A DNA stretch of 64,000 nucleotides from Mesorhizobium sp. (lineage in GTDB: Bacteria > Pseudomonadota > Alphaproteobacteria > Rhizobiales > Rhizobiaceae), in NCBI GenBank assembly GCA_004020315.1, contig SAQG01000002.1, forward strand, positions 310,001-374,000. Direction: 5' to 3'. The notes under the pieces were generated by a model. That model was not told the origin of the DNA. It was given only the letters and a program-made list of their open reading frames with translations, and searched no databases. A program made the position numbers and the translations under genes. This document shows positions 13,358 through 25,647 of this stretch, in pieces (the stretch's first letter is position 1; the number at the start of each line of letters is the position of its first letter).

Positions 13358-14760
13358 GAGGCGGTACCGCCTAGTTCCCTGGGCAGCGCGTAAGCCCATT
13401 GGGTGATGTTGCCGGCGCCGAGGAAGACGATGAAATCGCCTGGTTTCGCGAGGTCGCGGATAACAGGCGCAATAGTCGCAGGGCCTTCGATGTAGCGCGC
13501 GTCGCGATGGCCGCCGGAGCGGATGCGCGACACCAATGCCTCAGACGTAACCCCGTCGATCGGCTCTTCGCCTGCCGCATAGACCGGCGCCACCATCACC
13601 GTGTCGGCATCGTTGAAGCAGACTGAGAACTCATCGAACAGATCGTGCAGCCGGGTGAAGCGGTGCGGCTGGGCGATGGCGATGACGCGGCCCTTGGTGG
13701 CATCGCGCGCTGCTTTCAGAACCGCCGTGATCTCGACCGGATGGTGGCCGTAATCGTCGAATATATCGGCGCCGTTCCATGAACCGGTACGGGTAAAGCG
13801 CCGCTTGACGCCGGCGAAGGACGACAGGCCCTTCCTGATCGCCTCGGCCGAAAGGCCGAGCTCATGCGCGACGGCGATCGCCGCGGTCGCGTTGGAGACG
13901 TTGTGACGGCCGGGCATCGGCAGGCGCAGGCCTGATATAGTCGACTGGCCGCGGGTCTTGCGGTCGCGGATCACCACGTCGAATTCCGAGGTCGGGCCGT
14001 CCATGCGGTGATTGGTGAAACGCACGTCGGCCTGCGCGTTCTCGCCGTAGGTAATGACGCGCCGGTCCTCGATGCGGCTGACCAGGGCCTGCACCTCCGG
14101 GTGGTCGATGCACATGACGCCGAAACCGTAGAACGGCACGTTCTCGACGAACTGGCGGAAGGCCTCGCGCACCTTGTCGAAGGAGCCGTAATGGTCGAGA
14201 TGCTCCGGATCGATGTTGGTGACGACCGCAATCTCGGCCGGCAGCTTCAGGAACGTGCCGTCGCTCTCGTCGGCCTCCACCACCATCCATTCGCCGTCGC
14301 CCATACGGGCGTTGGTCCCATAGGCATTGATGATGCCGCCATTGATCACGGTCGGATCGAGCCCGCCGGCTTCGAGCAGCGTCGCCACCATCGAGGTGGT
14401 CGTCGTCTTGCCATGCGTGCCGCCGATGGCCACCGCCTGCCGGAAGCGCATAAGTTCGGCCAGCATCTCGGCGCGACGGACGATGGGAAGCAGTTTCTCG
14501 CGTGCGGCCTTCAGCTCAGGATTGGATTTCTTGATCGCCGTCGAGACGACCACCACTTCGGCATCGCCGATATTGTCGGCGTGGTGACCGACAAAGCACT
14601 CGATGCCCTTGTCGCGCAACCGCTGCACATTGGCACTGTCGGCCTGGTCGGACCCTTGCACCTTATAGCCGAGATTATGCAGCACCTCGGCGATGCCGCT
14701 CATGCCGATACCGCCGATGCCGATGAAATGCACGAGGCCGATCGTCTGCGGCATCTTCAT
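13354..14760 (-). CDS. murC: UDP-N-acetylmuramate--L-alanine ligase MurC
   Basis: 468 residues. It adds L-alanine to UDP-MurNAc. It has the N-terminal Rossmann block [19 protein letters not shown], the ATP loop [21 protein letters not shown] near residue 115, [23 protein letters not shown] and the C-terminal [14 protein letters not shown]. The ATG at 14760 overlaps the murG stop as ATGA. It is followed by murB with the same overlap. Confidence 0.97.
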   Translation of the reverse strand: MKMPQTIGLVHFIGIGGIGMSGIAEVLHNLGYKVQGSDQADSANVQRLRDKGIECFVGHHADNIGDAEVVVVSTAIKKSNPELKAAREKLLPIVRRAEMLAELMRFRQAVAIGGTHGKTTTTSMVATLLEAGGLDPTVINGGIINAYGTNARMGDGEWMVVEADESDGTFLKLPAEIAVVTNIDPEHLDHYGSFDKVREAFRQFVENVPFYGFGVMCIDHPEVQALVSRIEDRRVITYGENAQADVRFTNHRMDGPTSEFDVVIRDRKTRGQSTISGLRLPMPGRHNVSNATAAIAVAHELGLSAEAIRKGLSSFAGVKRRFTRTGSWNGADIFDDYGHHPVEITAVLKAARDATKGRVIAIAQPHRFTRLHDLFDEFSVCFNDADTVMVAPVYAAGEEPIDGVTSEALVSRIRSGGHRDARYIEGPATIAPVIRDLAKPGDFIVFLGAGNITQWAYALPRELGGTAS

Positions 14761-15884
14761 GCGTGCGTCTCCTTCCTGAATTCCGATACGCTTTTCTTCG
14801 ACGCAATAGCCTCTGTCAGATCGGCGAGCAACCGTGCCGCGTCCGGTTTTCCGGCAGACTTCGCCGCCGCTGCCATTGTGGTCAGCCGCTCCGGATCGTC
14901 CATCAGGGCTCCGACGAGCGCGGCGATGCGCTCGGACGAAAGCGTGGATTGCGGATGAACTTCGGCGCCGCCTGCAGCTGCCAATGCCGCGGCATTGGCC
15001 GCCTGATCGTGGTCGAGCGCGTGCGGATAAGGCACCAGCAGCGCCGGCCGACCGATCACCGCGATTTCCGATACGGTCGATGCGCCGGACCGCGACATCA
15101 CCAGATGCGCCGTAGCCATGCGCGCTGCCATGTCGGTGAAGAAGGGCGACACCTCAGCCTCGACACCAAGAGCGGCATAGGCCGCCTTCACCCGCTCTAC
15201 ATCGTCAGCACGGGCCTGCTGCGTGATATCAAGCCGCTTGCGTTGTGCATCGGAAAGCTGTCGGACCGCCGCCGGCACCGCATCGGAAAAGAACTGCGCC
15301 CCCTGACTGCCGCCGAACACCAGAAACCGGAACGGCTGGTTCCCGGTGGACCCCGCATAGCGCGTCTTTGCCGCCTCCAGCACTTGCGGCCTGACCGGAT
15401 TGCCTGTCGTCACGGTCTTGGCGCCTGCAGCGCTCGAATCTTCCGGCAAAAACCCGCCGGCGATGGCATCGACGCGACCGGCGAGCGCCCGGTTGGCGCG
15501 CCCCATCACCGCGTTCTGCTCGTGGATCATCGTCGGCACCTTGCGCCGCGTCGCTGCATAGAGCGGCGGCAGCGTCGGATAACCGCCGAAACCGACCACG
15601 ACGGCGGGCTTGATCCGGCCGATCACGGCGGATGCCTGCCGCACGCCCCCCCAGATCTTCCAGAAGGCGGCGAGCACGGCAAAAGGATTCTTCGAGCCTA
15701 TGGTCGCCGACTGGATCGGATGGATGCCTGCGGCCGGAAACTGGCCGGCAAAACGCTCGGCCCGATCGTCGGTGGCGAGATGCACCGTCCAGCCACGCTG
15801 ATTCAGCTCGTGCGCCAGCGCCTCGGCCGGGAAGAGATGCCCGCCCGTGCCGCCGGCCGCCAGAAGGATCGAGCCTCTCGACAT
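14757..15884 (-). CDS. murG: UDP-GlcNAc--lipid I transferase MurG
   Basis: 375 residues. It converts lipid I to lipid II at the inner face of the cytoplasmic membrane. Family signs are the N-terminal loop [37 protein letters not shown] near residue 120, the second G-loop [17 protein letters not shown] near 190 and the nucleotide-sugar site [20 protein letters not shown] near 265. One base separates it from ftsW. Confidence 0.97.
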   Translation of the reverse strand: MSRGSILLAAGGTGGHLFPAEALAHELNQRGWTVHLATDDRAERFAGQFPAAGIHPIQSATIGSKNPFAVLAAFWKIWGGVRQASAVIGRIKPAVVVGFGGYPTLPPLYAATRRKVPTMIHEQNAVMGRANRALAGRVDAIAGGFLPEDSSAAGAKTVTTGNPVRPQVLEAAKTRYAGSTGNQPFRFLVFGGSQGAQFFSDAVPAAVRQLSDAQRKRLDITQQARADDVERVKAAYAALGVEAEVSPFFTDMAARMATAHLVMSRSGASTVSEIAVIGRPALLVPYPHALDHDQAANAAALAAAGGAEVHPQSTLSSERIAALVGALMDDPERLTTMAAAAKSAGKPDAARLLADLTEAIASKKSVSEFRKETHA

Positions 15885-15885
15885 T

Positions 15886-17037
15886 TCACTCCGCCGGCAT
15901 GGCGCGCTGCGACGGTGCGAAGCCCAATTGCTTGCGCTTTTCCGGCCGCTTACGGGTCAGCGCCAGCACCATTCCCATCGAGATTGCGATGGCGATCTGC
16001 GAGGAGCCGCCATAGGAGATGAACGGCAAGGTCATGCCCTTGGCAGGCATCAGCTGCAGATTGACGGCCATGTTGATGACCGACTGCAGACCAAAAACCG
16101 TGACCAGGCCGCCAACTGCATAGCGTGTGAAATCGTCGTGCTCCTTGAGCGCGGTGCTGAGCCCGCGCAACACGATGAAGGCGAAGATGGTCATGATGAA
16201 GAAGCACATGATCAGTCCGAACTCCTCGCCGGCCACCGAGAAGACGAAATCGGCATGGCTATCGGGTATCACTCGTTTGACGGTGCCCTCGCCCGGCCCA
16301 ACGCCGAACCAGCCGCCATTGATCAGCGCATCGCGACCCATGTCGACCTGGAACGTGTCGCCCTCGCCGGTCATGAAACGGTCGATGCGGCCGGCGACAT
16401 GCGGGAACACCGTGTAAGCGGCAAACACGCCGCCGATGCCGGCAGCGCCAAGCGCGATGATCCACAGCCATGGCAGTCCGGCCATGAAGAACATCACCCC
16501 CCATGTGCCGAGCACCAGCATGGTCTGGCCGAAATCAGGCTGCGCCACCAGCAGCGAGATGACGAGAGCCAGCAGCAGCATGGCGAACAGATTGCCGGGG
16601 ATGTCCGGCTGGCGCTTGTGTTCGGCAAACAGCCAGGCGCAGATGACGACGAATGCCGGCTTCAGGAATTCCGACGGCTGGATCGACAGGCCGGCAAGCG
16701 ACACCCAGCGCCGCGCGCCCTTCACCTCGACGCCGATGTAGAGCACCGCCACCATCAGCACCAGCGTGATGCACAGCATCGCCAGGGCCATGCGTCTGAT
16801 CTGCCGCGATTCCAGGAAGGAGACGGCCAGCATCACGCCAAGGGCGGGAATGGTGAAGATGATCTGCCGTGTGGCGAAATGGAAACTGTCGAGGCCGATG
16901 CGCTGGGCCACCGCCGGGCTTGCCGCAAAGGACAGCACGATGCCGAGTCCCATCAGCGACAGGAACGCAGCCAGGAACCAGCGATCGACCGTCCACCACC
17001 AGGTGGCAACCGGGCTTTTGTCGAGACGGCTTTGCAT
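15886..17037 (-). CDS. ftsW: lipid II polymerase FtsW (SEDS family)
   Basis: 383 residues with about ten membrane segments. FtsW is the septal peptidoglycan glycosyltransferase that works with FtsI. Landmarks are [20 protein letters not shown] (conserved WxxxxxxxxQPSEFxK) near residue 115, [10 protein letters not shown] near 175, [20 protein letters not shown] near 275, and [12 protein letters not shown] near the C terminus. The start ATG overlaps the murD stop TAA by one base. Confidence 0.96.
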   Translation of the reverse strand: MQSRLDKSPVATWWWTVDRWFLAAFLSLMGLGIVLSFAASPAVAQRIGLDSFHFATRQIIFTIPALGVMLAVSFLESRQIRRMALAMLCITLVLMVAVLYIGVEVKGARRWVSLAGLSIQPSEFLKPAFVVICAWLFAEHKRQPDIPGNLFAMLLLALVISLLVAQPDFGQTMLVLGTWGVMFFMAGLPWLWIIALGAAGIGGVFAAYTVFPHVAGRIDRFMTGEGDTFQVDMGRDALINGGWFGVGPGEGTVKRVIPDSHADFVFSVAGEEFGLIMCFFIMTIFAFIVLRGLSTALKEHDDFTRYAVGGLVTVFGLQSVINMAVNLQLMPAKGMTLPFISYGGSSQIAIAISMGMVLALTRKRPEKRKQLGFAPSQRAMPAE

Positions 17038-18440
17038 TATCGTGCCCCTCCGATGAGCTTCACGCCATCAATAGTGCTCGCAGCTTGCCTGAAGGCTTCG
17101 CCGCGCACTTCGAAATTCTTGAACTGGTCAAAACTGGCGCAGGCCGGCGAAAGCAGCACCACCACCTCGCCATTATCATCGTCCCTGGCCGCGTCGTTCG
17201 CGGCATGCTCGACTGCTGCGGCCAGCGTACCGGAGATCTCGTAGGGCACCGCCTCGCCGAGCGTCGCCGAGAAGGCTGGTGCGGCCTCGCCGATCAGATA
17301 GGCCTTGGCGATGCGCGGAAAGAGGCCGCGCAACGGCTCGATACCACCCTCTTTCGGCAACCCGCCGGCGATCCAGTAGATGCGCGGAAAGCTGGACAGT
17401 GCGGGCGCTGCCGCATCGGCATTGGTCGCCTTGGAATCGTTGATGAACAGCACATGGCCCTTGCGGCCGACCTGCTCCATACGGTGCGCCAGCCCTGGAA
17501 AGCTTTCCAGGCCCGACTGGATCTCGCCCAGATCGAGCCCGACCTTGAGGCAGGCGGCGACAGCAGCCAACGCATTCTGCGCATTGTGCTGGCCGCGCAG
17601 CGAGCCGATACCTTCGAGAAAGGCAATGCGGCTGTAACGGCCGTGCACCGCCTCCATCAGATCGGTGCCATCGGCGAAATAGCCGTCGGCGAGCGGCAGG
17701 CGCTTGGAAATGCGGATGACGTGCCGGCCTGCCCGTTCCAGCCGGTCGGCGAGCTGTGCGCACCAGGAATCGTCGACACCGACGATGGCCGTCTCGCTGC
17801 CGGCCACCAGCCGTTCCTTGATCGCGGCGTAGTGCTGCATCGTGCCATGACGGTCGAGATGATCGGGCGTCAGGTTGAGCAGGACGCCGGCGGTCGGATT
17901 GATCGAGGGTGCCAGGTCTATCTGATAGGACGAGCATTCCACGACATAGTGCCGCCCGGGCTCCGGCGGATCGAGCGTCATCACCGCACGGCCGATATTG
18001 CCGCCCATCTGCGTGTCGCGTCCGGCCGATTTCAGAATGTGCGCCGTCAGCGCCGTGGTCGTCGATTTGCCGTTCGTGCCAGTAATGGCGATGAAGGGCG
18101 CTGCCGGCGCCAGCAAGGTGCGCTGCCGGCAGAACAGCTCGATGTCGCCAATGATCTCGACGCCTGAAGCGCGCGCCAGCTCCACTGTCCAGTGCGGCTT
18201 CGGATGCGTCAGCGGCACGCCGGGCGACAGCACGAAGGCCGAGAACTTCGCCCAGTCGGCGCCGCGCAGATCGCCGGTCGCGATGCCGACGGCCGCGGCA
18301 TTGGCGACGCTACCGGGATTGTCGTCCCAGGCGAGCACGTCCGCCCCGCCCTCGATCAACGCGCGCGCAGTAGCGATCCCCGAACCGCCGAGCCCGAAGA
18401 GCGAAACGCGCTTGCCTGCGAAGGATGCGGCGGGGATCAA
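17037..18440 (-). CDS. murD: UDP-MurNAc-L-alanine--D-glutamate ligase MurD
   Basis: 467 residues if it starts at the TTG at 18440. That TTG is chosen because AGGAGG lies six bases upstream and the mature N terminus [21 protein letters not shown] matches the family. The open frame runs on to 18770 only as a shadow of mraY. It adds D-glutamate. Landmarks are the ATP loop [19 protein letters not shown] near 115, [20 protein letters not shown] near 185, and [18 protein letters not shown] near 330. It starts 8 bases after the mraY stop. Confidence 0.93.
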   Translation of the reverse strand: MIPAASFAGKRVSLFGLGGSGIATARALIEGGADVLAWDDNPGSVANAAAVGIATGDLRGADWAKFSAFVLSPGVPLTHPKPHWTVELARASGVEIIGDIELFCRQRTLLAPAAPFIAITGTNGKSTTTALTAHILKSAGRDTQMGGNIGRAVMTLDPPEPGRHYVVECSSYQIDLAPSINPTAGVLLNLTPDHLDRHGTMQHYAAIKERLVAGSETAIVGVDDSWCAQLADRLERAGRHVIRISKRLPLADGYFADGTDLMEAVHGRYSRIAFLEGIGSLRGQHNAQNALAAVAACLKVGLDLGEIQSGLESFPGLAHRMEQVGRKGHVLFINDSKATNADAAAPALSSFPRIYWIAGGLPKEGGIEPLRGLFPRIAKAYLIGEAAPAFSATLGEAVPYEISGTLAAAVEHAANDAARDDDNGEVVVLLSPACASFDQFKNFEVRGEAFRQAASTIDGVKLIGGAR

Positions 18441-18448
18441 GTGGCCTC

Positions 18449-19531
18449 CTATCGAAGCTTCAGGGTCGACAGGCCGACCAGCGCCAGGATGACGGCGATG
18501 ATCCAGAAGCGGATCACCACCTGGCTTTCGGTCCAGCCGAGTTTTTCGAAATGATGGTGGATCGGCGCCATCAGGAACACGCGCTTGCCGGTCATCTTGA
18601 AGTAACCGACCTGGATGATGACCGAAAATATCTCGACGACGAACAGGCCGCCGACGATGACCAGCACGATCTCGTGCTTGGTGGCAACCGCGACCGTGCC
18701 GATCAGGCCGCCCAGGGCCAGCGAGCCGGTATCGCCCATGAAGATCGCCGCCGGCGGTGCGTTGAACCACAGGAAGCCGAGGCCGGCGCCGATCACTGCG
18801 CCGAGGACCACCGCCAATTCACCGGTGCCGGGCACGAAATGGATCTGCAGATACTCGGCGAACACCGCGTTACCGGACAGGTAGGCGATGACGCCGAAGG
18901 ACGCCGCCGCGATCATGATCGGCACGATCGCCAGCCCGTCGAGTCCATCGGTCAGGTTCACCGCATTGCCGGCGCCGACGATGACGAAGCAGGAGAACGG
19001 GATGAAGAACCAGCCGAGATTGACGAGAAATTCCTTGGCGAAGGGGAAGGTCAGCGACGACGAGAACGGCGCCTGGCCATTGTGCATGATCACCCAGGCG
19101 GCGATGCCGGCAATGACGAATTCAAGCCCCAGCCGCGCCTTGCCGGAAAAGCCAAGATGCGATTGCTTCGTCACCTTGAGATAATCGTCGTAGAACCCGA
19201 TCGAGCCGAAACCCAGGGTCACCAGCAATACCACCCAGACATAGATGCTGGACAGGTTCGCCCACAAAAGCGACGAGCCGATGATGCCGCACAGGATCAT
19301 CAGCCCGCCCATGGTCGGCGTGCCGGCTTTCTTGAAATGCGTCTGCGGCCCATCGGCGCGGATCGGCTGGCCTTTGCCTTGCCGCAGCCTCAGCGAATTG
19401 ATGATGGCCGGTCCGAAGATGAAGACGATCAACGCTGCGGTGATCAGCGCGCCGCCGGTACGGAAGGTTATGTAGCGGAAGACGTTGAAGACCGAGATCT
19501 TGTCCGCGAATTCGACGAGCAGTGTGAACAT
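18449..19531 (-). CDS. mraY: phospho-MurNAc-pentapeptide transferase MraY
   Basis: 360 residues with about ten membrane helices. It moves phospho-MurNAc-pentapeptide to undecaprenyl phosphate, making lipid I. Signature regions are [14 protein letters not shown] near residue 70, [14 protein letters not shown] near 190 and [15 protein letters not shown] near 265, followed by a positively charged loop with [14 protein letters not shown] near 325. It lies between murF (24 bp upstream) and murD. Confidence 0.98.
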   Translation of the reverse strand: MFTLLVEFADKISVFNVFRYITFRTGGALITAALIVFIFGPAIINSLRLRQGKGQPIRADGPQTHFKKAGTPTMGGLMILCGIIGSSLLWANLSSIYVWVVLLVTLGFGSIGFYDDYLKVTKQSHLGFSGKARLGLEFVIAGIAAWVIMHNGQAPFSSSLTFPFAKEFLVNLGWFFIPFSCFVIVGAGNAVNLTDGLDGLAIVPIMIAAASFGVIAYLSGNAVFAEYLQIHFVPGTGELAVVLGAVIGAGLGFLWFNAPPAAIFMGDTGSLALGGLIGTVAVATKHEIVLVIVGGLFVVEIFSVIIQVGYFKMTGKRVFLMAPIHHHFEKLGWTESQVVIRFWIIAVILALVGLSTLKLR

Positions 19532-19555
19532 GCGATTCGGCCCCCGGACCTGGCT

Positions 19556-20989
19556 CTAGGTCTGTTTGGCGGTTGTGGCTACAGCCGGAAATTTGCCGAG
19601 CAATGCGTCGACCAGCTTGGAAAACCCGATGCCTTTCGAGGATTTGATCATCACCACATCGCCAGGCTTCAGCGCCGATAGAAGCACCAGTTTTAGATCC
19701 TCTGCACCGGCGCGATACTCCGTCTCGATCTCATCAGGCAGGATGTCGGCCAGCGCCCGCATTTCCGGGCCGGCGAGAAAGACCGTGCGCGTGTCTGTGC
19801 CGACGATTAGATCGGCAAGTGCTGCGTGCAGCTTCGCCGAATGATCGCCGAGTTCGAGCATGTCGCCGAGCACCGCGATGCGTCTGCCTTCGCCCGATAC
19901 CGGCGTCGCGTTGAGCAGCGCCATTGCTGCGCTCATCGACGCCGGATTGGCGTTGTAGCTCTCGTCGATCAGCGTGATCGGACCTTTCGGGTGGCGCAGC
20001 ACATGGCGCTTGCCGCGTCCGCGTTCGGCCGAAAGATCGGCCAGCGCCGTCGCCACCCTGGCGGTGTCGGCGCCGACCAGATGCGCGGCGCCCAGCACGG
20101 CCAGCACATTCTGCACCATGTGTCGGCCCGGCGCGCCTACCCTGGCGGTGATCTCCTGGCCGCCGATCTTGGCGGTGATGACAGAATGATCGGCATGCAG
20201 CGCGCATTTGAGCAGCTTGAAGGTCGCACGGGCATTCTCGCCAAACCCGTAAATGTGCTCGACCCCGGCGGCTCTCGCCATCTTGTCCAGAAGCTTCCAG
20301 CGCGGGTCGTCGCGGTTGAGAAGGACGGCACCGTCCGGTTCCAGCCCCTCGAAAATCTCGGCCTTGGCCTTGGCGATCTCGTCCAGATTGCGGAAGAAGC
20401 CAAGATGTGCCGCGGCGATCAGCGTGACGATGGCGACATGCGGCCGGACCATCTTGGCCAGCGGCCGGATCTCGTCGGGATGGTTCATGCCGATCTCGAA
20501 CACGGCATAGTCGCAATCCACCGGCATCCGCGCCAGCGTCAGCGGGACGCCCCAGTGGTTGTTGAAAGATTGGGCCGATGCGTGCACCTTGCCGACCACG
20601 GACAGCACATGGCGCAGCGCTTCCTTGGTGGTGGTCTTGCCCGCCGAACCGGTCACCGCAATGATCTTGGCATTCGAGCGCGCGCGGGCGGCCAGCCCTA
20701 GCTTTTCCAGCGCGGCCAGCACGTCCTGCACGACGATCATCGGCGCAGTCAGCCGCCCGAGCGACGGCAGCTTGCCCTCGGCGACTACCAGCACGCCGGC
20801 GCCGGCCTTGATGGCGGCGGTCGCGAAATCATGGCCGTCCATCGCTTCGCCCTTGATGGCGAAGAAAGCATCCCCCTGCTCAAGACTGCGGCTGTCGATC
20901 GAGATGCCGCTAATTCCCTCCGGCATCGGACCGAGCGGTCGTCCGCCCATGGCGGCGACGAGATCCTCGGAGGTCCACAGGAAGCTCAT
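19556..20989 (-). CDS. murF: UDP-MurNAc-tripeptide--D-Ala-D-Ala ligase MurF
   Basis: 477 residues. It adds the D-Ala-D-Ala dipeptide. Landmarks are [20 protein letters not shown] near residue 27, the ATP loop [20 protein letters not shown] near 108, [19 protein letters not shown] near 160 and [19 protein letters not shown] near 335. The start overlaps the murE stop as ATGA. It is followed by mraY. Confidence 0.97.
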   Translation of the reverse strand: MSFLWTSEDLVAAMGGRPLGPMPEGISGISIDSRSLEQGDAFFAIKGEAMDGHDFATAAIKAGAGVLVVAEGKLPSLGRLTAPMIVVQDVLAALEKLGLAARARSNAKIIAVTGSAGKTTTKEALRHVLSVVGKVHASAQSFNNHWGVPLTLARMPVDCDYAVFEIGMNHPDEIRPLAKMVRPHVAIVTLIAAAHLGFFRNLDEIAKAKAEIFEGLEPDGAVLLNRDDPRWKLLDKMARAAGVEHIYGFGENARATFKLLKCALHADHSVITAKIGGQEITARVGAPGRHMVQNVLAVLGAAHLVGADTARVATALADLSAERGRGKRHVLRHPKGPITLIDESYNANPASMSAAMALLNATPVSGEGRRIAVLGDMLELGDHSAKLHAALADLIVGTDTRTVFLAGPEMRALADILPDEIETEYRAGAEDLKLVLLSALKPGDVVMIKSSKGIGFSKLVDALLGKFPAVATTAKQT

Positions 20990-22440
20990 GCGGCGTGCTC
21001 CTGGAGCGCGGCGCGGACCTCCTCATGGTCGGAAAAATGCAGCGTATCGGCGCCGATTGTCTGGCCTTCCTCGTGCCCCTTGCCGGCCACGATCAGCGTG
21101 TCGCCGGCATGGAGCATGGCGACTGCCTCGTGGATCGCCTTGCGCCGATCGCCGATCTCGATAGCGCCGGGTGCGGCGGCAAGGATCGCCGCGCGGATCG
21201 TTTCGGGCACTTCCGAGCGCGGATTGTCGTCGGTGACGATGACGACATCGGCGAGCCGCGTGGCGATCTCGCCCATGATCGGACGCTTGCCCCGGTCGCG
21301 GTCGCCGCCACAGCCGAACACGACGATGACGCGGCCGGTGGTGAACGGCCGTACCGACGCCAACACGTTTTCCAGCGCGTCGGGCTTGTGCGCGTAATCG
21401 ACATAGACCGGCGCACCATGGGATGTTGTCCCAACAAGGTCGAGCCGGCCCGGCGCGCCCTTCAATTTCTCTAGTGCCATCAGGGCTTTGGCGGCAGGCG
21501 TTCCAGTAGAAATGGCGAGGCCCGCCGAAACCAGGGCATTGGCGATCTGGAAATCGCCGGCCAGCGGCAGGTCGACCTCGTGGAGAATGCCATCGACTTC
21601 CACCTCGGCACGCTGGCGGTGGCGCTCATGCTCAACCCGCTTCAGTCTCAGGAACTCGCCGTGGCGGCCGACCGTCAGCACATCCAGTCCCGCCGCCCTT
21701 GCCGCCTGGATCGTCGGCTCCGACCAGGGATCGTCGGCAAAGATGACGGCCGGGGCGCCCTTCGGCAGCAGCGCGTCGAACAGGCGCAGCTTGGCGCGAT
21801 GATAGTGCTCGACCGTCGGATGATAATCCATGTGGTCGCGGCCGAGATTGGTGAAACCGCCGGCTGCAAGCTTCACGCCGTCGAGCCGGCGCTGGTCGAG
21901 GCCGTGGCTGGAGGCCTCCATCGATGCGTGGGTGACGCCGGCATCCGCCAGTTCCCGCAGCAGCCTGTGCAGTTCGATCGGGTCGGGGGTGGTCAGCGAG
22001 CCATACTCGTTGCGGCCCGGCGCCACCACGCCGGTCGTGCCGATCGAAGCAGCGGCAAGGCCTGACTGCTCCCAGATCTGTCTGGTGAAAGCCGCAACCG
22101 ATGTCTTGCCGCTGGTACCGGTCACCGCGACGATGGTTTGTGGCTGCCTGCCGAAGTAGCGGGCCGCACTCAGCGCCAGCGCAAGGCGCGGATCGTCGAC
22201 GGCAAGAACCGGCACCGGCAGTCCGGCGATGGCGCGGCCCTTGCCGGCCACGATCGCTGCTGCGCCGCGCTTGGCGGCATCGGCGGCATAGGCCGCGCCA
22301 TCGGCCTTGGTGCCGGTGAGCGCGAAGAAGACCACGCCCGGTCCTACCTGGCGGGAATCCGACGAAATCCCGGTAACCTCCGTATCGAAGGAAGCTGTCC
22401 CCTCGACAGGCAGGATACCGGCTAGGTCTTTCAGCTTCAT
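20986..22440 (-). CDS. murE: UDP-MurNAc-tripeptide synthetase MurE
   Basis: 484 residues. It adds meso-diaminopimelate to UDP-MurNAc-L-Ala-D-Glu. The ATP loop is [20 protein letters not shown] near residue 106, with [12 protein letters not shown] and [13 protein letters not shown] following. The DNPR motif within [12 protein letters not shown] near 395 points to meso-DAP rather than lysine specificity. ftsI ends 54 bp upstream of its start, and murF overlaps its end. Confidence 0.97.
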   Translation of the reverse strand: MKLKDLAGILPVEGTASFDTEVTGISSDSRQVGPGVVFFALTGTKADGAAYAADAAKRGAAAIVAGKGRAIAGLPVPVLAVDDPRLALALSAARYFGRQPQTIVAVTGTSGKTSVAAFTRQIWEQSGLAAASIGTTGVVAPGRNEYGSLTTPDPIELHRLLRELADAGVTHASMEASSHGLDQRRLDGVKLAAGGFTNLGRDHMDYHPTVEHYHRAKLRLFDALLPKGAPAVIFADDPWSEPTIQAARAAGLDVLTVGRHGEFLRLKRVEHERHRQRAEVEVDGILHEVDLPLAGDFQIANALVSAGLAISTGTPAAKALMALEKLKGAPGRLDLVGTTSHGAPVYVDYAHKPDALENVLASVRPFTTGRVIVVFGCGGDRDRGKRPIMGEIATRLADVVIVTDDNPRSEVPETIRAAILAAAPGAIEIGDRRKAIHEAVAMLHAGDTLIVAGKGHEEGQTIGADTLHFSDHEEVRAALQEHAA

Positions 22441-22494
22441 CGAACCCCGTTCATAGCAACAAAATAGCGCGCAGTTGCCGGCGCGCCCTAAGAA

Positions 22495-24219
22495 TCACTG
22501 ATAGGAAACCAGCGTTGCGCCATTTTCATGGCTGAAATCTGGCTTCACGCCAAGCATGGAAGCCGAACGTCGGATTATGTTTGCAGCCATGACGCCAGCA
22601 TTCGAGGCGGCCGTCGCACCCATGCCGGGTTTTTCCGGCTTCGGTTCGTCGGCGATCGTAAGCACGATGTATTGCGGATCGTCCATCGGGAAAGCCGCAA
22701 CGAAGGCATTGAAGTTCTTGTCTTTTGAGTAGCGACCGTTGACAACCTTCTCGGCCGTTCCCGTCTTGCCGCCGACGCGATAACCTGGAACCCTGGCGTT
22801 CCTGCCTGAGCCTTTCTCGGCGTTCAGTGCGTAGAGATAGCGCATGCTCTCGGAGGTCTTGTCGCTGACAACTTTCTTGGCAACCGACATGGCCTGTTCC
22901 TGAGCGCGTCTCAGGAATGTCGGCTGGATCAGATAGCCGCCGTTCACCAGCGCAGCACAGCCGACCGCCGTCTGCAGCGGCGTCGTCGACACACCGTGAC
23001 CGAAGGCGATGGTGATCGAATGGACCTGTTTCCAGACTTTGGGCTCGGTCGGGCGGGCGACCTCAGGCAGTTCCGTCTGCATTCTCTCGAGGATGCCCAG
23101 GCGATGCAGGAATTCGCGGTGCCCCTCGATGCCGACCGCTTCAGCTTCCTTGGCCGAACCGATGTTGGACGAATAGATGAACACTTCGGGCACCGACAGC
23201 ACCCGGGCCTTGCCGTGAAAATCATGGATGGTCTGGCGGCCGATCCTGATCGGGCGCGAAGCGTCGAAACGGCTTTCCAGCGTCACTTTGCCGGAATCGA
23301 GCGCCATGGCGGTGGTAAAGCTCTTCAAGGTCGAACCCATCTCGTAGAGGCCGGCCGACATGCGGTTCAAGCGGTCCTTGTCGTGCGCATTGTAGGGGTT
23401 GTTGGGATCGAAATCCGGAACCGAGGCCATCGCCACCACTTCGCCGGTCTTGACGTTGAGAACGACGGCGCCCGCCGCGATCGCACGGTATTTCTCCATG
23501 CCGGTGGCGACCTCGTCACGCACGATATGCTGGACGCGCAGGTCGATCGAGAGCTGCACGGGCTTCAGGTCCTTGGCCACCGCAAGGCCCGAGGCCTGAA
23601 GGTCGCTCAGCCCCTGTTCGTCGATGTATTTCTCCATGCCGGAGATGCCCTGATTGTCGATGTTGGTGAGGCCGACAATGTAGGACGAGGTTTCGCCAGC
23701 CGGATAGAAGCGGCGCTTTTCGGTGCGGAAGCCGAAGCCCGGAATGCCGAGCTGCATGATATCCGATTGTTGCTTGGGCGTCAGTTGCCGCTGCAGCCAG
23801 ACGAAGCCGGCGCCGCTCTTCAGCTTATGATAGGTCTGCTCGTAGTCGATTTCGGGAAGCACTGTCGCCAGCTTTTCAATCGCCTCGTCGGCGTCGACAA
23901 TGCGGCGCGGTTCGGCAAATAGCGACGCCGTCTTGATGTCCGTTGCCAGAACTTCGCCGTTGCGGTCGACGATGTCGGGCCGAGACGCCGTCACCCGGCT
24001 CTGCGGACCGCCGGACAGGTCGGGATTCTGAAAACCCAGATAGACCAGCCGCCCGGTGATGGTCAAATAGATGCCGAAGAACACCGCCATCGTCATCACG
24101 ATGCGGGTCCTGCCCTTGCCGCCGGTCGCCTTGCGGGCGCCTTCGACCACGATCGATCCGTCTTCCGGCTTGGCGGGGCGCTTCAGCAGTCTGGCGATCA
24201 ATGGAAGTCTGGCGATCAT
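22495..24219 (-). CDS. ftsI: peptidoglycan transpeptidase FtsI (PBP3)
   Basis: 574 residues. It is the class B penicillin-binding protein that cross-links septal peptidoglycan with FtsW. There is an N-terminal cytoplasmic segment, one membrane helix near 40-60 (RIVMTMAVFFGIYLTITG), a dimerisation domain and a transpeptidase domain. The active-site motifs are STLK near 297, SSN near 351 and KTGT near 485. The start overlaps the ftsL stop as ATGA. Confidence 0.97.
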   Translation of the reverse strand: MIARLPLIARLLKRPAKPEDGSIVVEGARKATGGKGRTRIVMTMAVFFGIYLTITGRLVYLGFQNPDLSGGPQSRVTASRPDIVDRNGEVLATDIKTASLFAEPRRIVDADEAIEKLATVLPEIDYEQTYHKLKSGAGFVWLQRQLTPKQQSDIMQLGIPGFGFRTEKRRFYPAGETSSYIVGLTNIDNQGISGMEKYIDEQGLSDLQASGLAVAKDLKPVQLSIDLRVQHIVRDEVATGMEKYRAIAAGAVVLNVKTGEVVAMASVPDFDPNNPYNAHDKDRLNRMSAGLYEMGSTLKSFTTAMALDSGKVTLESRFDASRPIRIGRQTIHDFHGKARVLSVPEVFIYSSNIGSAKEAEAVGIEGHREFLHRLGILERMQTELPEVARPTEPKVWKQVHSITIAFGHGVSTTPLQTAVGCAALVNGGYLIQPTFLRRAQEQAMSVAKKVVSDKTSESMRYLYALNAEKGSGRNARVPGYRVGGKTGTAEKVVNGRYSKDKNFNAFVAAFPMDDPQYIVLTIADEPKPEKPGMGATAASNAGVMAANIIRRSASMLGVKPDFSHENGATLVSYQ

Positions 24220-24611
24220 TGGACGATGCCTCCGGTGACCACAGGGTCCTTGTCGCCCAAGGGTCCTTTGCCAGAATTGTCGGCCATGCCGCCCAGTCGC
24301 TCGGACGAAAGGTCCTCGATGGTGAGGGATTTTGCCGGCAGATCGTCCAGCCCGATGATCTGGCGGGCGCTGACCGGCTCGAGCTCGAGTTGCGACTTGT
24401 AGATCTCGGCCAGCTTCTGCAGGCGCGACGGCTGGGTCAGCAGGCTCCAGTCCGCCTTCAGGAGATCGATCGTATCCTCCTCGTAGCGGATCTGCGCCTG
24501 GATCTTGTGCACCGCCGCCAATTGTTCCTCGGCCTCGCGCTTGGTCTTGTAGGTCAAGGCCGCAGCCGAAACCATGACGGCGATTAGGACTATGTCGCTG
24601 GTACGAAACAC
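24216..24611 (-). CDS. ftsL: cell division protein FtsL
   Basis: 131 residues from the GTG at 24611, with GAGAGG about eight bases upstream; the longer open frame to 24776 is inside rsmH. A short cytoplasmic N terminus leads into a membrane helix (DIVLIAVMVSAAALTY), then a periplasmic coiled coil with EEQLAAVHKIQAQIRYEED and a leucine-rich heptad pattern. The family is recognised from size, topology and position between rsmH and ftsI rather than from strong motifs. Confidence 0.88.
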   Translation of the reverse strand: MFRTSDIVLIAVMVSAAALTYKTKREAEEQLAAVHKIQAQIRYEEDTIDLLKADWSLLTQPSRLQKLAEIYKSQLELEPVSARQIIGLDDLPAKSLTIEDLSSERLGGMADNSGKGPLGDKDPVVTGGIVQ

Positions 24612-24615
24612 GTGC

Positions 24616-25647
24616 TCACCTCTCTCCCGGCCGGTTGACGCCGGGAAGTTTTGGCTCAGGAAGTTTTGGAAGCCCGAAAATCGAAAAATCGCCGGCGCGC
24701 GGCGGCGCATCGGTGCGGATCGCAGCGCGCAGCCTTGCCGAGCGCGCCCGCGGATTGGCTGATATCTCCGCCTCATCAGGCGTCACGCCGCTGCCCACCT
24801 TTTTGAAGGTGGCGGTGCGCACCTGCGCCTCGGGCAGGTGCCGCGATCCGGTCGCCGCATCGGCACGATCGGCGATGAAGCGTTTGACGATGCGGTCTTC
24901 CAGGGAGTGGAACGTCACCACGGCCAGCCGTCCGCCCGGTTTCAGCACGCGTTCAGCCGCAAACAGCGCTTTGGCCAGTTCGCCGAGTTCGTCATTGACG
25001 AAGATGCGCAGCGCCTGGAAGACGCGGGTGGCCGGATGGATCTTGTCCTTCGGCGCGCGGCCGACATGCGTCTCGATGGCGTCGGCAAGGTCGAGCGTGC
25101 GCTCGAACGGGTGTCTTTCGCGACGGCTTTCAATCATGCGGGCGATACGGCCGGCATGACGCTCTTCGCCAAGAAACCCGAAGATGCGGGCAAGGTCGCC
25201 CACTTTGAAGCTGTTGACGACATCGGCGGCGCTGAGGCCAGCCTGCGCCATACGCATATCGAGCGGTCCGTCGGCGCGGAACGAAAAACCGCGCTCGGCC
25301 TGATCGATCTGCATGGATGAGATGCCAATGTCGAGCACGACGCCGTCGGCGCTTTCGACATGCTCATCCAACGTCGAGAATGGCGCCTGAACGAGCCTGA
25401 GCCTGCCGCCCGATTGTTGTTCGAGGGCACGACCCGCAGCGATCGCATCCGGATCGCGGTCGATGGCGACAACCGAGGCGCCGCTCGCCAGAATGGCTTT
25501 GGTGTAGCCGCCAGCGCCGAAGGTGCCGTCGACGATCACCTCGCCCGATTTAGGCGAAAGCGCCTCCAGCACTTCGGCAAGGAGGACCGGAATGTGGCGG
25601 GCCGGTCCGCCAACGGCGTGAGGGTCATCGCCGTAGCCCGCCATCAT
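24616..25647 (-). CDS. rsmH: 16S rRNA (cytosine(1402)-N4)-methyltransferase RsmH
   Basis: About 343 residues. It methylates C1402 of 16S rRNA using SAM. Landmarks are [17 protein letters not shown], the SAM-binding [18 protein letters not shown] near residue 45, [20 protein letters not shown] near 120 and the late [11 protein letters not shown] block. The start ATG at 25647 (or the next ATG at 25644) overlaps the mraZ stop. The upstream extension to 26295 in the same frame is a shadow of mraZ and its leader. Confidence 0.96.
   Translation of the reverse strand: MMAGYGDDPHAVGGPARHIPVLLAEVLEALSPKSGEVIVDGTFGAGGYTKAILASGASVVAIDRDPDAIAAGRALEQQSGGRLRLVQAPFSTLDEHVESADGVVLDIGISSMQIDQAERGFSFRADGPLDMRMAQAGLSAADVVNSFKVGDLARIFGFLGEERHAGRIARMIESRRERHPFERTLDLADAIETHVGRAPKDKIHPATRVFQALRIFVNDELGELAKALFAAERVLKPGGRLAVVTFHSLEDRIVKRFIADRADAATGSRHLPEAQVRTATFKKVGSGVTPDEAEISANPRARSARLRAAIRTDAPPRAGDFSIFGLPKLPEPKLPGVNRPGER

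Noticed and set aside
17037..18770. A 577-residue version of MurD starting at 18770
   Set aside because: The first 110 codons are an alternative-frame reading of mraY. A TTG at 18440 with AGGAGG six bases upstream gives the normal MurD N terminus.
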